28,784 nt of DNA from Sporisorium sorghi (Eukaryota; Basidiomycota; Ustilaginomycetes; Ustilaginales; Ustilaginaceae): NCBI GenBank assembly GCA_023212695.1, contig JALCCG010000204.1, positions 9,685-38,468 of the forward strand. The letters are read 5' to 3'. A program made the position numbers and the translations under genes. Shown in pieces: positions 20,174 to 28,784 of this stretch (position 1 is the first letter of the stretch; the number at the start of each line of letters is the position of its first letter). Below the pieces are notes generated by a model, which saw nothing but the letters and a program-made list of their open reading frames with translations, was not told the origin of the DNA and did not search any database.

Positions 20174-22237
20174 ATGTCCTCCTCAGACCCAATCCGCCCC
20201 TCGGGCTACTTCTACTCCGACACCGACGACCCGTTCGCAGGCGCATTCTGGTCGCAGTTCGAGGACCCGCATGACCTGGCTGCGCGGCACATCCCCACCG
20301 ACGCCTCGCCCGGCGCGGCGATGAAGGCGTACCGCGAGTACCGCGATCGCGTGCGCAAACCCGTGCTGGCGACGTATACCATCCTGGGGTTCTTGAGCTC
20401 GGGCACGTATGGTCGGGTGTACAAGGCGAGGTTGCGAAATGCGCTGGGTTCAGGGAGTAACGGATCGGTAGGAGGGGGAGGTGCGAGTGGCAGTGGGGGT
20501 GCGGTCAAGGGCCCGGCAGCAGCAGGAGCAGCAGCGGGTCCGACGGGCAAGAAGAAAGGTGGACTGCTGCAGCAGCATCAGCTGCTTGATTCGCCGAGTG
20601 CAGCGTCTTCGCTACATGCGACGCCCAAGTCGGCCGTGGACGGCACTGGACACTCTACGCCGACCGCCTCGCCCAGTCTAAGCGCTTCACTCGGCCCAGG
20701 TGCATCTTCGACAACCGGTCGAATCGACGCCAATCCCCAAAACAACAGCATCCCAGACAACCAGATCTACGCCATCAAAAAGTTCAAACCAGACACCAAG
20801 GAAACCGACGCAACCGTCTACACTGGCATCTCCCAAAGCGCCATGCGCGAGATCTCGCTCAATCGCGAACTGTCCCACGTCAACATCGTGACGCTCCACC
20901 AAGTCATGCTCGAGGACAAAGCGATCTACATGGTGTTCGAGTACGCCGAGCACGATTTGTTACAAATCATCCACTACCACTCTACGGCTTTACGTGCGCC
21001 CATACCGCCAGCGGTGCTCAAGAGCCTGCTGTGGCAGCTGCTCAACGGCGTGGCGTACCTGCACGCCAACTGGATCCTGCATCGCGATCTGAAGCCTGCG
21101 AACATCTTGGTGACGAGCGAAGGCGTGGTCAAGATCGGCGACCTCGGCCTGGCCCGTCTCTACTCGTCGCCGCTCCAAAGCCTGTACAACGGCGACAAGG
21201 TGGTGGTGACCATCTGGTACCGCGCTCCTGAACTCCTATTGGGGGCGAGGCACTATACGACGGCGATCGATCTGTGGAGCGTCGGGTGTATCTGGGGCGA
21301 GCTTTTAGCGCTCAGGCCGATGTTCAAGGGGGAAGAAGCGAAGATGGATCCCAAAACCAAAGCTGCACCTTTTCAGACCGACCAGTTGAAGCGCATTGTC
21401 GAGGTGCTCGGTACACCGCACAAGGACCGCTGGCCCGCGATCGAGTCCATGCCAGACTACAAGGGATGGTGGCCCCACTTGAGGCTGGACAACTACCCGA
21501 AAACCCTCGCGCGCTGGTACGCGACCCGCCACAAGTCCGACGAAGGCTACGACCTGTTCGACTCGCTCCTCCAGTACGACCCTGAACAGCGACTCACCGC
21601 TAACCAGGCACTCCGCCACACCTGGTTCACCGATAGCGAGCCAAAGCCGACACTCAATGCGTTCGCGAGCTTGGCCAAGCCACGCGGGACGTATCCGAAC
21701 AGAAGAGTGATTCAGGACGACATGGATCCCAAGATGAAGAGCAATTATCAGCCCCCGATCGAGACGCATCATTTGCAGCAGCCCATCGCGCACGCAAGTC
21801 TGAACGGCGGCGCGAGTCAGCCGCACAGGCACGCGCAGCTCGTGTACCAGCAAGAGCAGTTGCGGCATCAGCAGATGCAGATGCACCTCGGTCAGCCGCC
21901 ACAGCAGCGAGCGCAAGCGGCGGGTCGCAGCGCCGTCGTCGTCCCGACCGTCGGCGGTCCAGCCGCCCCACCACCCATCCCAGCCGTGGGCAGCGCTACG
22001 ACGGCTACACTGCCGCACAGCTCATCGTCGAGCGCGCCGCCGAACCCGGTCATTACGATCGGCTCCGCGGGCGGGCCTGCAAGCGTCAGGTCGCACAGCG
22101 AAGCCGACACGCCCTCGAGCGCGTCCACCGCCACAACGGCTGCCAGCGCCGTCGCTGCTCCGCCAGGCGCGCTAAGGTCAGGTAATCTCGTGGCTACGGC
22201 GACGCGCAACCAGCAGCGCAAACGGCAGCGGATTTGA
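20174..22237 (+). CDS. SSN3: Mediator cyclin-dependent kinase Ssn3/Srb10 (CDK8)
   Basis: A 687-aa intron-free kinase from ATG 20174 (CACCAAAATGTCC). Key parts are the Gly loop GFLSSGTYGRVYKA from residue 72, the AIKKFK lysine K202, the helix-C motif TGISQSAMREISL, HRDLKPAN with catalytic D305, DLGLAR with D323, VVTIWYRAPELLLGARHY, and FKGEEAKMDPKTKAAPFQ. The TGISQSA-REI motif, EYAEHDLLQIIHYHS and FKGEEAK segments are those of yeast Srb10/Ssn3, which separates it from cell-cycle CDKs. Known role: with cyclin C, Med12 and Med13 it forms the Mediator kinase module, phosphorylating Pol II CTD and transcription factors in the nucleus. About 105 low-complexity residues (90-195) are inserted between the Gly loop and the K202 strand; yeast Ssn3 also has an insert here. 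The last 160 residues are a Gln/His/Ala/Pro-rich tail. A longer frame opens upstream at 19115, but that part is antisense to the neighbour gene. Confidence 0.95.
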   Translation: MSSSDPIRPSGYFYSDTDDPFAGAFWSQFEDPHDLAARHIPTDASPGAAMKAYREYRDRVRKPVLATYTILGFLSSGTYGRVYKARLRNALGSGSNGSVGGGGASGSGGAVKGPAAAGAAAGPTGKKKGGLLQQHQLLDSPSAASSLHATPKSAVDGTGHSTPTASPSLSASLGPGASSTTGRIDANPQNNSIPDNQIYAIKKFKPDTKETDATVYTGISQSAMREISLNRELSHVNIVTLHQVMLEDKAIYMVFEYAEHDLLQIIHYHSTALRAPIPPAVLKSLLWQLLNGVAYLHANWILHRDLKPANILVTSEGVVKIGDLGLARLYSSPLQSLYNGDKVVVTIWYRAPELLLGARHYTTAIDLWSVGCIWGELLALRPMFKGEEAKMDPKTKAAPFQTDQLKRIVEVLGTPHKDRWPAIESMPDYKGWWPHLRLDNYPKTLARWYATRHKSDEGYDLFDSLLQYDPEQRLTANQALRHTWFTDSEPKPTLNAFASLAKPRGTYPNRRVIQDDMDPKMKSNYQPPIETHHLQQPIAHASLNGGASQPHRHAQLVYQQEQLRHQQMQMHLGQPPQQRAQAAGRSAVVVPTVGGPAAPPPIPAVGSATTATLPHSSSSSAPPNPVITIGSAGGPASVRSHSEADTPSSASTATTAASAVAAPPGALRSGNLVATATRNQQRKRQRI

Positions 22238-22490
22238 AAGTGATGTTGATGTGAAATTCCAAAACGTCGAGAAAAAAGTGATGTAGGGTGATACAGAAGG
22301 TCGGGCATGGGATGCACTGCGAGCAAGAGAGCAAGGCATGAGGGATGTGGTGGTGAGGAAGAGTGTACCGAGAGCGCGTGTAGTGTAAGTTGCAATACAT
22401 AGAGAGTGGTAGAACATGAGAGATGCGATGTTCGCCAGCAGCAGCAGCGAGTCGCACACATATTTACAAAGTCAGCCCAAGGCGCACACC

Positions 22491-24908
22491 TCACCGCCTG
22501 CCCGCAAACCCGCCATGCTGCACCTCCCTCGCCTTGTCCTCCTTCCCCGCGCCACCACCGCCGCGCTTGACATTGAACTCGCTCATGATGCATATATGAT
22601 CGCTCGGGAAATGCGCATTGGGGAAACCGACCACCTTGCTCAGGTACTGCTTGTCGATCTCGCCCAACACGCCCGTGACACTGAGCGTGTTCTTGGTGTA
22701 GAAAATGTAGTCGATCGCGCCCTCGTATCCGGGCGTGTAGTTGGTGAACGGCAGTTCCCCGATGGGTACATACGACGACTCGAGCTTGTAGCTATGCTGC
22801 AGGCCCTGAGCCGTGTAGTTGCCATAGACATGTTCCATAAAGTCCTCGTGGTCGCCGGGGACGGCGCCGCTGGCGAGGAAGTCGTAGACGCCCGTCTCGG
22901 GCACGCTGTTGAAGTCGCCGCAGATGATGGTGGGGATCTGGTTGGCGTGGGTGTACTTGGGCGGTGGCGGGTAGCCCTCGGCGACGCTCGGTTTGGGCGG
23001 CAGCTTGGCAAAACGCGCACCGGCTTTCTCGACTTCGTCCATCAGCATGGCAACTTGCACCAGCTTGACGTCGCGGAACTGCGGATCCCAGTGCGTGTGC
23101 ACGTTGGCCACCACGAGGCGCGAACCGGACAGCCGGTTCTCGAGGAGTGCGATGACCGCAATGTTGTCCTTGGTCATGACGCGGTTGTACATGTCTTCGG
23201 ATTTCTTGAAGTCGGGCCGCTGGAGCGCGATCTGGTTGAACTCGACCAGCTGCTTCTCGATGAGCTGCCACTTGTTCGACTTGAAGAAGATGGCACAGCC
23301 GTCGACGCGGCGCTTCTCCTCGTCGCGCATGGTGCGCGCGCGCGATTTCGGGTAGAAGACGCCCTCGTAGTCCTGCTGCGAGAGATGATGCAGGAAGTAG
23401 TCCTCGTACTGCTCGACGCCCACCTCTTGCAAACAGCAAATGTCGGCGCTGTACGACATGACTTCTTGCAGAATAAACTCCTTGCGATAGTCCCAGGCGA
23501 GCGCCCACGAGGGTGTGTAGCCGTACATCTGTGCTGTGGCGTATCGGTCGAACAGGATGTTGTACGAGAGCACGTTGAACGATTCCTGCGTCGCCTCGTT
23601 TGCGTCCTTGTCGGCATCGAAGTCGGGCAGGTCCGGTTCAATCATGATCCACTCGCGCTCGGGAGGCGGCAATGGCACGGGGCACGAGTCGCGCAGGTAG
23701 GCAATGACGGCGGCGGTGCCTTCGCGCTGCAGCAGCGTGCGGAGGTTGTCTTGCAACGGGTTGCCCTCGACACCGAGCATCTCGAGCTGGTGCAGCGTGC
23801 CGAGCTCCGGTGGGAGGGTGGTGAGGTTGTTGTCGAAGAGGAAGAGCTCGCGGAGGCTGGTGAGCATGCCGAGCTCTGGTGGCACCGCAGCGAGCTTGTT
23901 GCCCGAGGCGTCGAGGACGGTGAGGTGACGCAGCTTGACAATGTCGGCCGAGATGGTGGTGAGCGCGTTGTGGTTGATGAAGAGCGAGGTCAAGAACGAG
24001 TAGCGGTAGACCTCGTTGGCGATGTTCTTGAGCGCCAGACCGCCCATGTCGATGGTGGACCACGTCTGCTTTTCCTTGGTCGCTGCGCTGCCGGCACCGG
24101 CGGCTGAGGTCGAAGATGTCGATGCAGTTCCGCCGTTGGCTGTACTCGAAGCAGCCGCATCGGCGCCACTTCCCTTGCCATCGTCGCCGCCACCTCCGTT
24201 TGCGGAGCTGGAATCCTTCTTGGCGACAAAGAGGCCGTTCGCAGCAACTTGGGGCGGCACGATGCCCTTTGTGGGGTCTTGGATGGCGATGGCGGAACTG
24301 GTGGCGGAACGCGCGGCCAAAGCGGCGGCTCGTGCATGGTGGTGGGGCGAATTGGACTGGCGCGAGATTTCAGCCTTGACGATTTGCTGCTGCCAGTGAG
24401 GCGAACCGGACGCGGCAGCAGCTGCGGCGGCGGCGGCTGCAGCTTCTGTGCGGCTTGCCGAGTTGCTCAAGTGGGCGGAATGCATGTCGCCGGGCGAAGT
24501 CATGTGCGAAAGACCCGAGGGACCGTGAGCGCCATGGTGGTGGTGGTGGTGGTGTGCGCCGAGGTTTGCGTAGCCAGGAGAAGAGGGCGCTGCACCGGAG
24601 ATGGAGGCGGCGCTCGAGTGACCGATGGATCCGGGCAAGGAGGAGAGCGAAGGGTTCTGCTGGTGCGAGTGGTGAGGATGCTGATGGGCACGTTGCGGCC
24701 ATGCGCCCGAAGGCATGGGGAATCTGCCTACTGGGGTGAAGGAGGCGCCATTGTAGCCGTTGGGGTTGTTGTGGGATTGGGCCGATCCTTGGCCACCAGC
24801 GGCTGGGAGGGGACCACCGGCATGGTTGGGGTTTTGGTGGTGGTGGTTGTTGAGGTAGAGGTAAGCTGGAGGCGAAGGGGCCGGGGAAGGGGACGGGGAG
24901 GGATACAT
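22491..24908 (-). CDS. CCR4: CCR4-NOT deadenylase catalytic subunit Ccr4
   Basis: 805 aa from ATG 24908 (MYPSPSPSP). The frame stays open for 116 codons upstream but contains no other ATG, so this is the first usable start. Residues 1-285 are Asn/His/Ser/Ala-rich, with a seven-His run (codons around 24533-24556) and an Ala run (around 24408-24445). Leucine-rich repeats span about 290-400 (LTSLFINHNALTTI, LRELFLFDNNLTTLPPELG) and should contact Caf1/Pop2. The exonuclease-endonuclease-phosphatase domain covers about 443-795: NVLSYNILFDRYAT, CLQEVG with metal-binding E495, ANVHTHWDP, CGDFNS with D665, and PSDHICI with catalytic H771. All expected catalytic residues are present. Known role: Mg-dependent poly(A) shortening of mRNAs in the cytoplasm. 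The stop is 253 bp from that of SSN3, in convergent orientation. Confidence 0.96.
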   Translation of the reverse strand: MYPSPSPSPAPSPPAYLYLNNHHHQNPNHAGGPLPAAGGQGSAQSHNNPNGYNGASFTPVGRFPMPSGAWPQRAHQHPHHSHQQNPSLSSLPGSIGHSSAASISGAAPSSPGYANLGAHHHHHHHGAHGPSGLSHMTSPGDMHSAHLSNSASRTEAAAAAAAAAAASGSPHWQQQIVKAEISRQSNSPHHHARAAALAARSATSSAIAIQDPTKGIVPPQVAANGLFVAKKDSSSANGGGGDDGKGSGADAAASSTANGGTASTSSTSAAGAGSAATKEKQTWSTIDMGGLALKNIANEVYRYSFLTSLFINHNALTTISADIVKLRHLTVLDASGNKLAAVPPELGMLTSLRELFLFDNNLTTLPPELGTLHQLEMLGVEGNPLQDNLRTLLQREGTAAVIAYLRDSCPVPLPPPEREWIMIEPDLPDFDADKDANEATQESFNVLSYNILFDRYATAQMYGYTPSWALAWDYRKEFILQEVMSYSADICCLQEVGVEQYEDYFLHHLSQQDYEGVFYPKSRARTMRDEEKRRVDGCAIFFKSNKWQLIEKQLVEFNQIALQRPDFKKSEDMYNRVMTKDNIAVIALLENRLSGSRLVVANVHTHWDPQFRDVKLVQVAMLMDEVEKAGARFAKLPPKPSVAEGYPPPPKYTHANQIPTIICGDFNSVPETGVYDFLASGAVPGDHEDFMEHVYGNYTAQGLQHSYKLESSYVPIGELPFTNYTPGYEGAIDYIFYTKNTLSVTGVLGEIDKQYLSKVVGFPNAHFPSDHICIMSEFNVKRGGGGAGKEDKAREVQHGGFAGRR

Positions 24909-25512
24909 GTATTCGTTTTGTGGTGGACGAGCCGCGCGATTTGACCTTTTTTTAGCAGAAGAAGAGGTCGTACGTGGCTGACGAGAGAAGGGGTTTACAA
25001 TCGATAGCGAGCGTGAGAAAGGTATCGAGATGGAGGGTGATGAGCTGGAGGTTGTGATTGGGGATTTGGCTGTGCTTTGTTCGAGTAGTGAGCCAAGAGG
25101 ATTGCAAGCGATGATGGAGAGTTGGAAGGGAGGTTGTGAGGAGAGCGGGAGGATTGCATGTTCCTCTTGGAAGAAGGTGCGGAAATGAGGAGGGTAAGAA
25201 AAGCGACTCGAAATGCGTCCAGAAGATTGGGTTGGCGCAGAGAAGCGTTGAATCAAGAGCGTTGATTGGGTTGACGAGCGATACGGCTAGACTGGAGGTA
25301 GTGCATAGAGCATAGAGCAAAGAGCAAAGAGCGAAAGGACGGAGATGGTCGGGATACAGTAGCCAGTTGGCGTTGTGGTGGGTGATGGTGGTGGTGCGTA
25401 AGTTAATGCGCGTGCGCGTCTGCTCGCTTTGCGTAAGTGGGTTGTGAGTGAAAGAAGAAAAGGAAGAAAGCGAAAAGAGATGAAAGAATCGAGACTCGAC
25501 TCTTTTGGTTGG

Positions 25513-25513
<1 letters not shown>

Positions 25514-25543
<30 letters not shown>
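25514..25543. repeat. (GAT)10 microsatellite
   Basis: Ten exact GAT units in the CCR4/HSP90 intergenic region. The predicted Asp or Met runs here are not coding. Confidence 0.92.
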
Positions 25544-25545
<2 letters not shown>

Positions 25546-25573
25546 GGAAAGGATTGAGCAGCGCCGACTGTGG

Positions 25574-25605
25574 AGCAAAGCAGCAAAGCAGCAAAGCAGC
25601 AAAGC
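25574..25605. repeat. (AGCAAAGC)4 tandem repeat
   Basis: Four exact 8-bp units end to end, 30 bp after the GAT microsatellite. A looser relative (GCATAGAGCAAAGAGC-type units) occurs near 25308-25331. Confidence 0.88.
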
Positions 25606-25969
25606 ACGACAGTTTGACTCGAATCTCTCTTTTGTCTCTCTTGACTCTTTGTCTCTTGACTCTCTCGCGGGGTGCAGCAGCTTTCGACTGCACAAACACT
25701 GCCCAACTGCCGAGTCGAATGCAAAAATTGGTGATCGAGCGAGAAGCAAAAAAGGCGCGCGCGTCATCTGTTTGTGAGTTGAGCTGGCCTAACAACATTT
25801 TGAAGAAAAAGGCACAACATGTTACGTTTCGGGAGCACACATTTGCTTTTAACAACAACAAAACAGCTTACATAAGCCTTCCATCGAATTCTACCGCGTC
25901 GACAGCAAACGACTGACAAAGAACCACATGGAACAAGCTGCAAAGCGCGACTTTTTGCCAATAATTTGC

Positions 25970-26048
25970 TTCTCGAATGTCCCGCGCACAGTTGCTCTCT
26001 CTGCCAAATTCTTCTAGAAAGCGCTGCGCTCTTTTCAACTCGGAATTT
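25970..26048 (+). promoter_or_regulatory. Candidate heat-shock elements of HSP90
   Basis: TTCtcGAA at 25970-25977 and TTCtaGAA at 26012-26019 are perfect two-unit HSE dyads, and GGAATTTC at 26041-26048 gives a further GAA/TTC pair. They lie about 110-190 bp before the HSP90 start, a usual distance for Hsf1 sites. No clean three-unit element is seen, so this remains a motif-level call. Confidence 0.4.
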
Positions 26049-26157
26049 CACTCAACACGACCAAGACTGCGCAAAGCCATTTATTCAAGACCTCTTCTTC
26101 CTCCTCCCTTCTCTCCACCGTACATCTTCCCTCTGACGTTGCATCAGCATACTCAAC

Positions 26158-26250
26158 ATGTCCGGCAACACTGAGACTTTCGGCTTCGTAAGTATTGCGC
26201 ATCGTTGTTGATGGTGTCGTCGTTGTCGCCGTTACCATCATCCATGATCA

Positions 26251-26289
<39 letters not shown>

Positions 26290-28447
26290 TTGTGATGCTG
26301 TACCAAGAAGCATCGATCACTGACCTCATGTCCTATCTATCCACCGCTTTCCCTCCAAACAGGCCGCCGACATCAGCCAGCTTCTGGATCTGATCATCAA
26401 CACCTTTTACTCGAACAAGGAAATCTTCCTTCGTGAGCTCATCTCCAACTCGTCCGACGCCCTCGACAAGGTCCGCTACAATGCCCTCACCGACCCCGAG
26501 TACACCAAGGCAGAGCCCGAGTACTACATCCGCATCACCCCGGACAAGGAGAACAAGTGCCTCATCATCCGCGACACTGGTATCGGCATGACCAAGGCCG
26601 ACCTCGTCAACAACATCGGCACCATCGCCAAATCCGGCACCAAGGCCTTCATGGAGGCTCTCTCCTCGGGCGCCGACATTTCCATGATCGGCCAGTTCGG
26701 TGTCGGTTTCTACTCGGCCTACCTCGTCGCCGAGAAGGTCCAGGTCATCACCAAGCACAACGACGACGAGCAGTACATCTGGGAGTCGGCCGCCGGTGGC
26801 ACCTTCACCATCACCCAGGACACGGTCAACCCTCCCCTCGGCCGCGGTACCGAGATGCGCCTCTTCCTCAAGGAGGACCAGATGGAGTACCTCGAGGACA
26901 AGCGCATCCGCGAGATTGTCAAGAAGCACTCCGAGTTCATCTCGTACCCCATCCAGCTCGTCGTCACCAAGGAGGTCGAGGTCGAGGTCGACGAGGCTGA
27001 GGAGCAGACTGCCGACGACGACGACGACAAGAAGGCCAAGATCGACGAGGTCGACGACGAGGACTCCAAGAAGGACAAGCCCAAGAAGAAGGTCAAGGAG
27101 CGCAAGACCGAGCAGGAGGAGCTCAACAAGACCAAGCCCCTCTGGACGCGCGACCCCAAGCAGATCACCGCCGACGAGTACTCGGCCTTCTACAAGTCGC
27201 TCTCCAACGACTGGGAGGACCACCTCGCCGTCAAGCACTTTTCGGTCGAGGGCCAGCTCGAGTTCAAGGCGCTCCTCTTTGTGCCCAAGCGCGCTCCGTT
27301 TGACCTCTTCGAGACCAAGAAGAAGCGCAACAACATCAAGCTCTACGTTCGTCGCGTCTTTATCATGGACGACTGCGAGGACATCATCCCCGAGTACCTC
27401 AACTTTGTCAAGGGCATCGTCGACTCGGAGGACCTGCCCCTCAACATTTCGCGCGAGACTCTCCAGCAGAACAAGATCCTCAAGGTCATCCGCAAGAACG
27501 TTGTGAAAAAGACGCTCGAGATGATCTCCGAGATCGCCGAGGACAAGGACAACTTTGCCAAGTTCTACGAGGCTTTCGGCAAGAACATCAAGCTCGGCAT
27601 CCACGAGGACGCCACGAACCGCGCTAAGCTCGCCGAGTTCCTGCGCTTCCACTCGACCAAGTCGGGCGAGGAGATGACCTCGCTCAAGGACTACATCACG
27701 CGCATGCCCCAGGACGGCAAGAACAACCAGATCTTCTACCTCACCGGCGAATCGCTCGCCTCGATCCGCGACTCGCCCTTCCTGGAGCGCTTGAAGAAGA
27801 AGGGTCTCGAGGTGCTGCTCATGGTCGACCCCATTGACGAGTACGCCGTGACCCAGCTCAAGGAGTTTGAGGGCAAGAAGCTCGTCTGCGTCTCCAAGGA
27901 GGGTCTCGAGCTCGAGGAGTCGGACGAAGAGAAGAAGCAGCGCGAGGAGGACACCAAGAACTGCGAGGACCTCTGCAAGACGGTCAAGGAGATCCTTGGT
28001 GACAAGGTCGAGAAGGTCGTCGTCTCGAACCGTATCGTCGGCTCGCCCTGCGTGCTGGTCACCAACACTTTCGGCTGGTCGGCCAACATGGAGCGCATCA
28101 TGAAGGCGCAGGCTCTGCGCGACTCGAGCATGTCGCAGTACATGGCTGCCAAGAAGACGCTCGAGCTCAACCCTTCGAACCCGATCGTCAAGGAGCTCGC
28201 TGCCAAGTCGAGCCAGGACAAGAACGACACTACCGTGCGCGACCTCACTGTTCTGCTGTACGAGACTGCGCTGCTCACCTCGGGCTTCACGCTCGAGCAG
28301 CCGCACGACTTTGCCAACCGCCTGTACAAGCTCATCTCGCTCGGTCTCTCGATCGACGACGCTGGCCTGGACGCCGAGGTGGAGGACAAGGCGGACGAGG
28401 CTACCGACGAGGTGGCTGGCGAGTCGGCCATGGAGTCGATCGACTAA
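26158..28447 (+). CDS. HSP90: Cytosolic Hsp90 chaperone (two exons), C-terminus MESID
   Basis: Exon 1 is 26158-26187 (10 codons, [10 protein letters not shown]) and exon 2 is 26363-28447; the 175-bp intron has a GTAAGT donor and an AACAG acceptor, phase 0. The spliced protein is 704 aa, normal for the family. The N-terminal ATPase domain has [13 protein letters not shown] with catalytic E35, DTGIGM with D81, and [13 protein letters not shown] near 120-132. An acidic/basic charged linker spans about 215-270. The middle domain has [14 protein letters not shown] with the ATP-contacting R374. The C-terminal dimerisation domain follows. Known role: folding of kinases, receptors and other clients in cytosol and nucleus, with TPR co-chaperones. 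The last five residues are MESID (codons before TAA 28445-28447) instead of the classic MEEVD. There is no ER-retention signal and no targeting peptide, which argues for the cytosolic form. Strong C-ending codon bias fits high expression. Confidence 0.96.
26258..26287. repeat. (GCC)10 microsatellite inside the HSP90 intron
   Basis: Ten exact GCC units within the 175-bp first intron. Their position between donor and branch region explains part of why this intron is longer than the 76-bp intron of the STEEP1 homologue. Confidence 0.9.
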
Positions 28448-28669
28448 AGCGCTGCCGTTTGCATCTGTACCATAACCCCCCAAAACACACGTCGTTTTGT
28501 TTCTTCATTCGAGCACATGTCTATTTCATTGTCAGTGAAAGAGAGTTGGTTTTTCCTTCTGTATCGTTGTTGTGTCTGTGTGTTTTTGTTTGGGGGGTTG
28601 TGTTGAGACTGAATGAGACGAGGGTGAAGCTGGCCGCTGAGCTTTTTCGCAACCTCAATTTTCAAGTGT

Positions 28670-28731
<62 letters not shown>

Positions 28732-28784
28732 TTATTTTTTTTTTTTTTTGTGTTTGTTTGTTTTTTTTGGTTTGTTTGTGTCGC
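28448..28784. other. HSP90 3' flank ending in poly-T
   Basis: Probable 3' UTR of HSP90 followed by T/G-rich DNA. A run of 57 T occupies 28672-28728 and a second of 15 T occupies 28735-28749, then TGTTTG-type units to the window end. No gene is seen. Confidence 0.7.

Larger units (their letters stand above)
24909..26157. promoter_or_regulatory. Divergent CCR4/HSP90 promoter region
   Basis: About 1.25 kb between the start codons. The CCR4 side is pyrimidine-rich on the minus strand, as expected for a leader, and carries (GAT)10 at 25514-25543 and AGCAAAGC units at 25574-25605. The HSP90 side (about 25780-26157) is AT-richer, contains heat-shock-element-like half-sites, and ends in a CT-rich leader just before the ATG. 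I recognised no separate gene. Confidence 0.55.

Noticed and set aside
22416..24107. 563-codon + strand frame opposite CCR4
   Set aside because: Antisense shadow of the CCR4 catalytic and LRR region; composition is typical of such shadows.
24909..25256. 116-codon upstream extension of CCR4
   Set aside because: It contains no ATG in frame; the frame is simply open through the leader.
26333..28483. 716-codon open frame antisense to HSP90
   Set aside because: Same codon-bias effect opposite a highly biased gene.

Overview
This window looks like nuclear DNA of a smut fungus (Ustilaginales: the Ustilago / Sporisorium / Pseudozyma group). The genes are GC-rich and almost intron-free, the introns that do occur are short (76 and 175 bp) with GT..AG ends, promoters and 5' leaders are pyrimidine-rich, and the products are basidiomycete-type. 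The species call is an inference from gene content and style; no database search was possible.

Layout. 1-2872 is non-coding: homopolymer and dinucleotide tracts, then a long CT-rich stretch that is probably promoter plus 5' leader. 2873-6103 (+) encodes a White Collar-1 type blue-light receptor. 6104-10521 is a 4.4 kb gene-poor island holding a 526 bp element with 28 bp terminal inverted repeats and several small tandem repeats. 10522-11523 (+) is a His-rich conserved protein. 11874-12477 (-) is a two-exon STEEP1/UPF0428 homologue. 12971-17983 (+) is the condensin subunit Smc4. 18079-19608 (-) is a DUF1776-like SDR-fold membrane protein. 20174-22237 (+) is the Mediator kinase Ssn3/Srb10 (CDK8). 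22491-24908 (-) is the deadenylase Ccr4. 26158-28447 (+) is cytosolic Hsp90, with a 10-codon first exon and an intron. The window ends in a 57-nt poly-T run.

Arrangement. The genes are single transcription units in alternating divergent and convergent pairs (STEEP1/SMC4 divergent, SMC4/DUF1776 convergent, DUF1776/SSN3 divergent, SSN3/CCR4 convergent, CCR4/HSP90 divergent). There is no operon or pathway cluster. Most are core housekeeping or regulatory genes: light sensing, chromosome condensation, Pol II Mediator, mRNA decay and protein folding. I see no obviously new multi-gene system. The observations most worth a second look are the Zn-finger-less WC-1, the inverted-repeat element, the Hsp90 ending in MESID instead of MEEVD, the large low-complexity insertions in Smc4, Ssn3 and Ccr4, the degenerate SDR active site of the DUF1776-like protein, and a STEEP1 homologue in a fungal genome.
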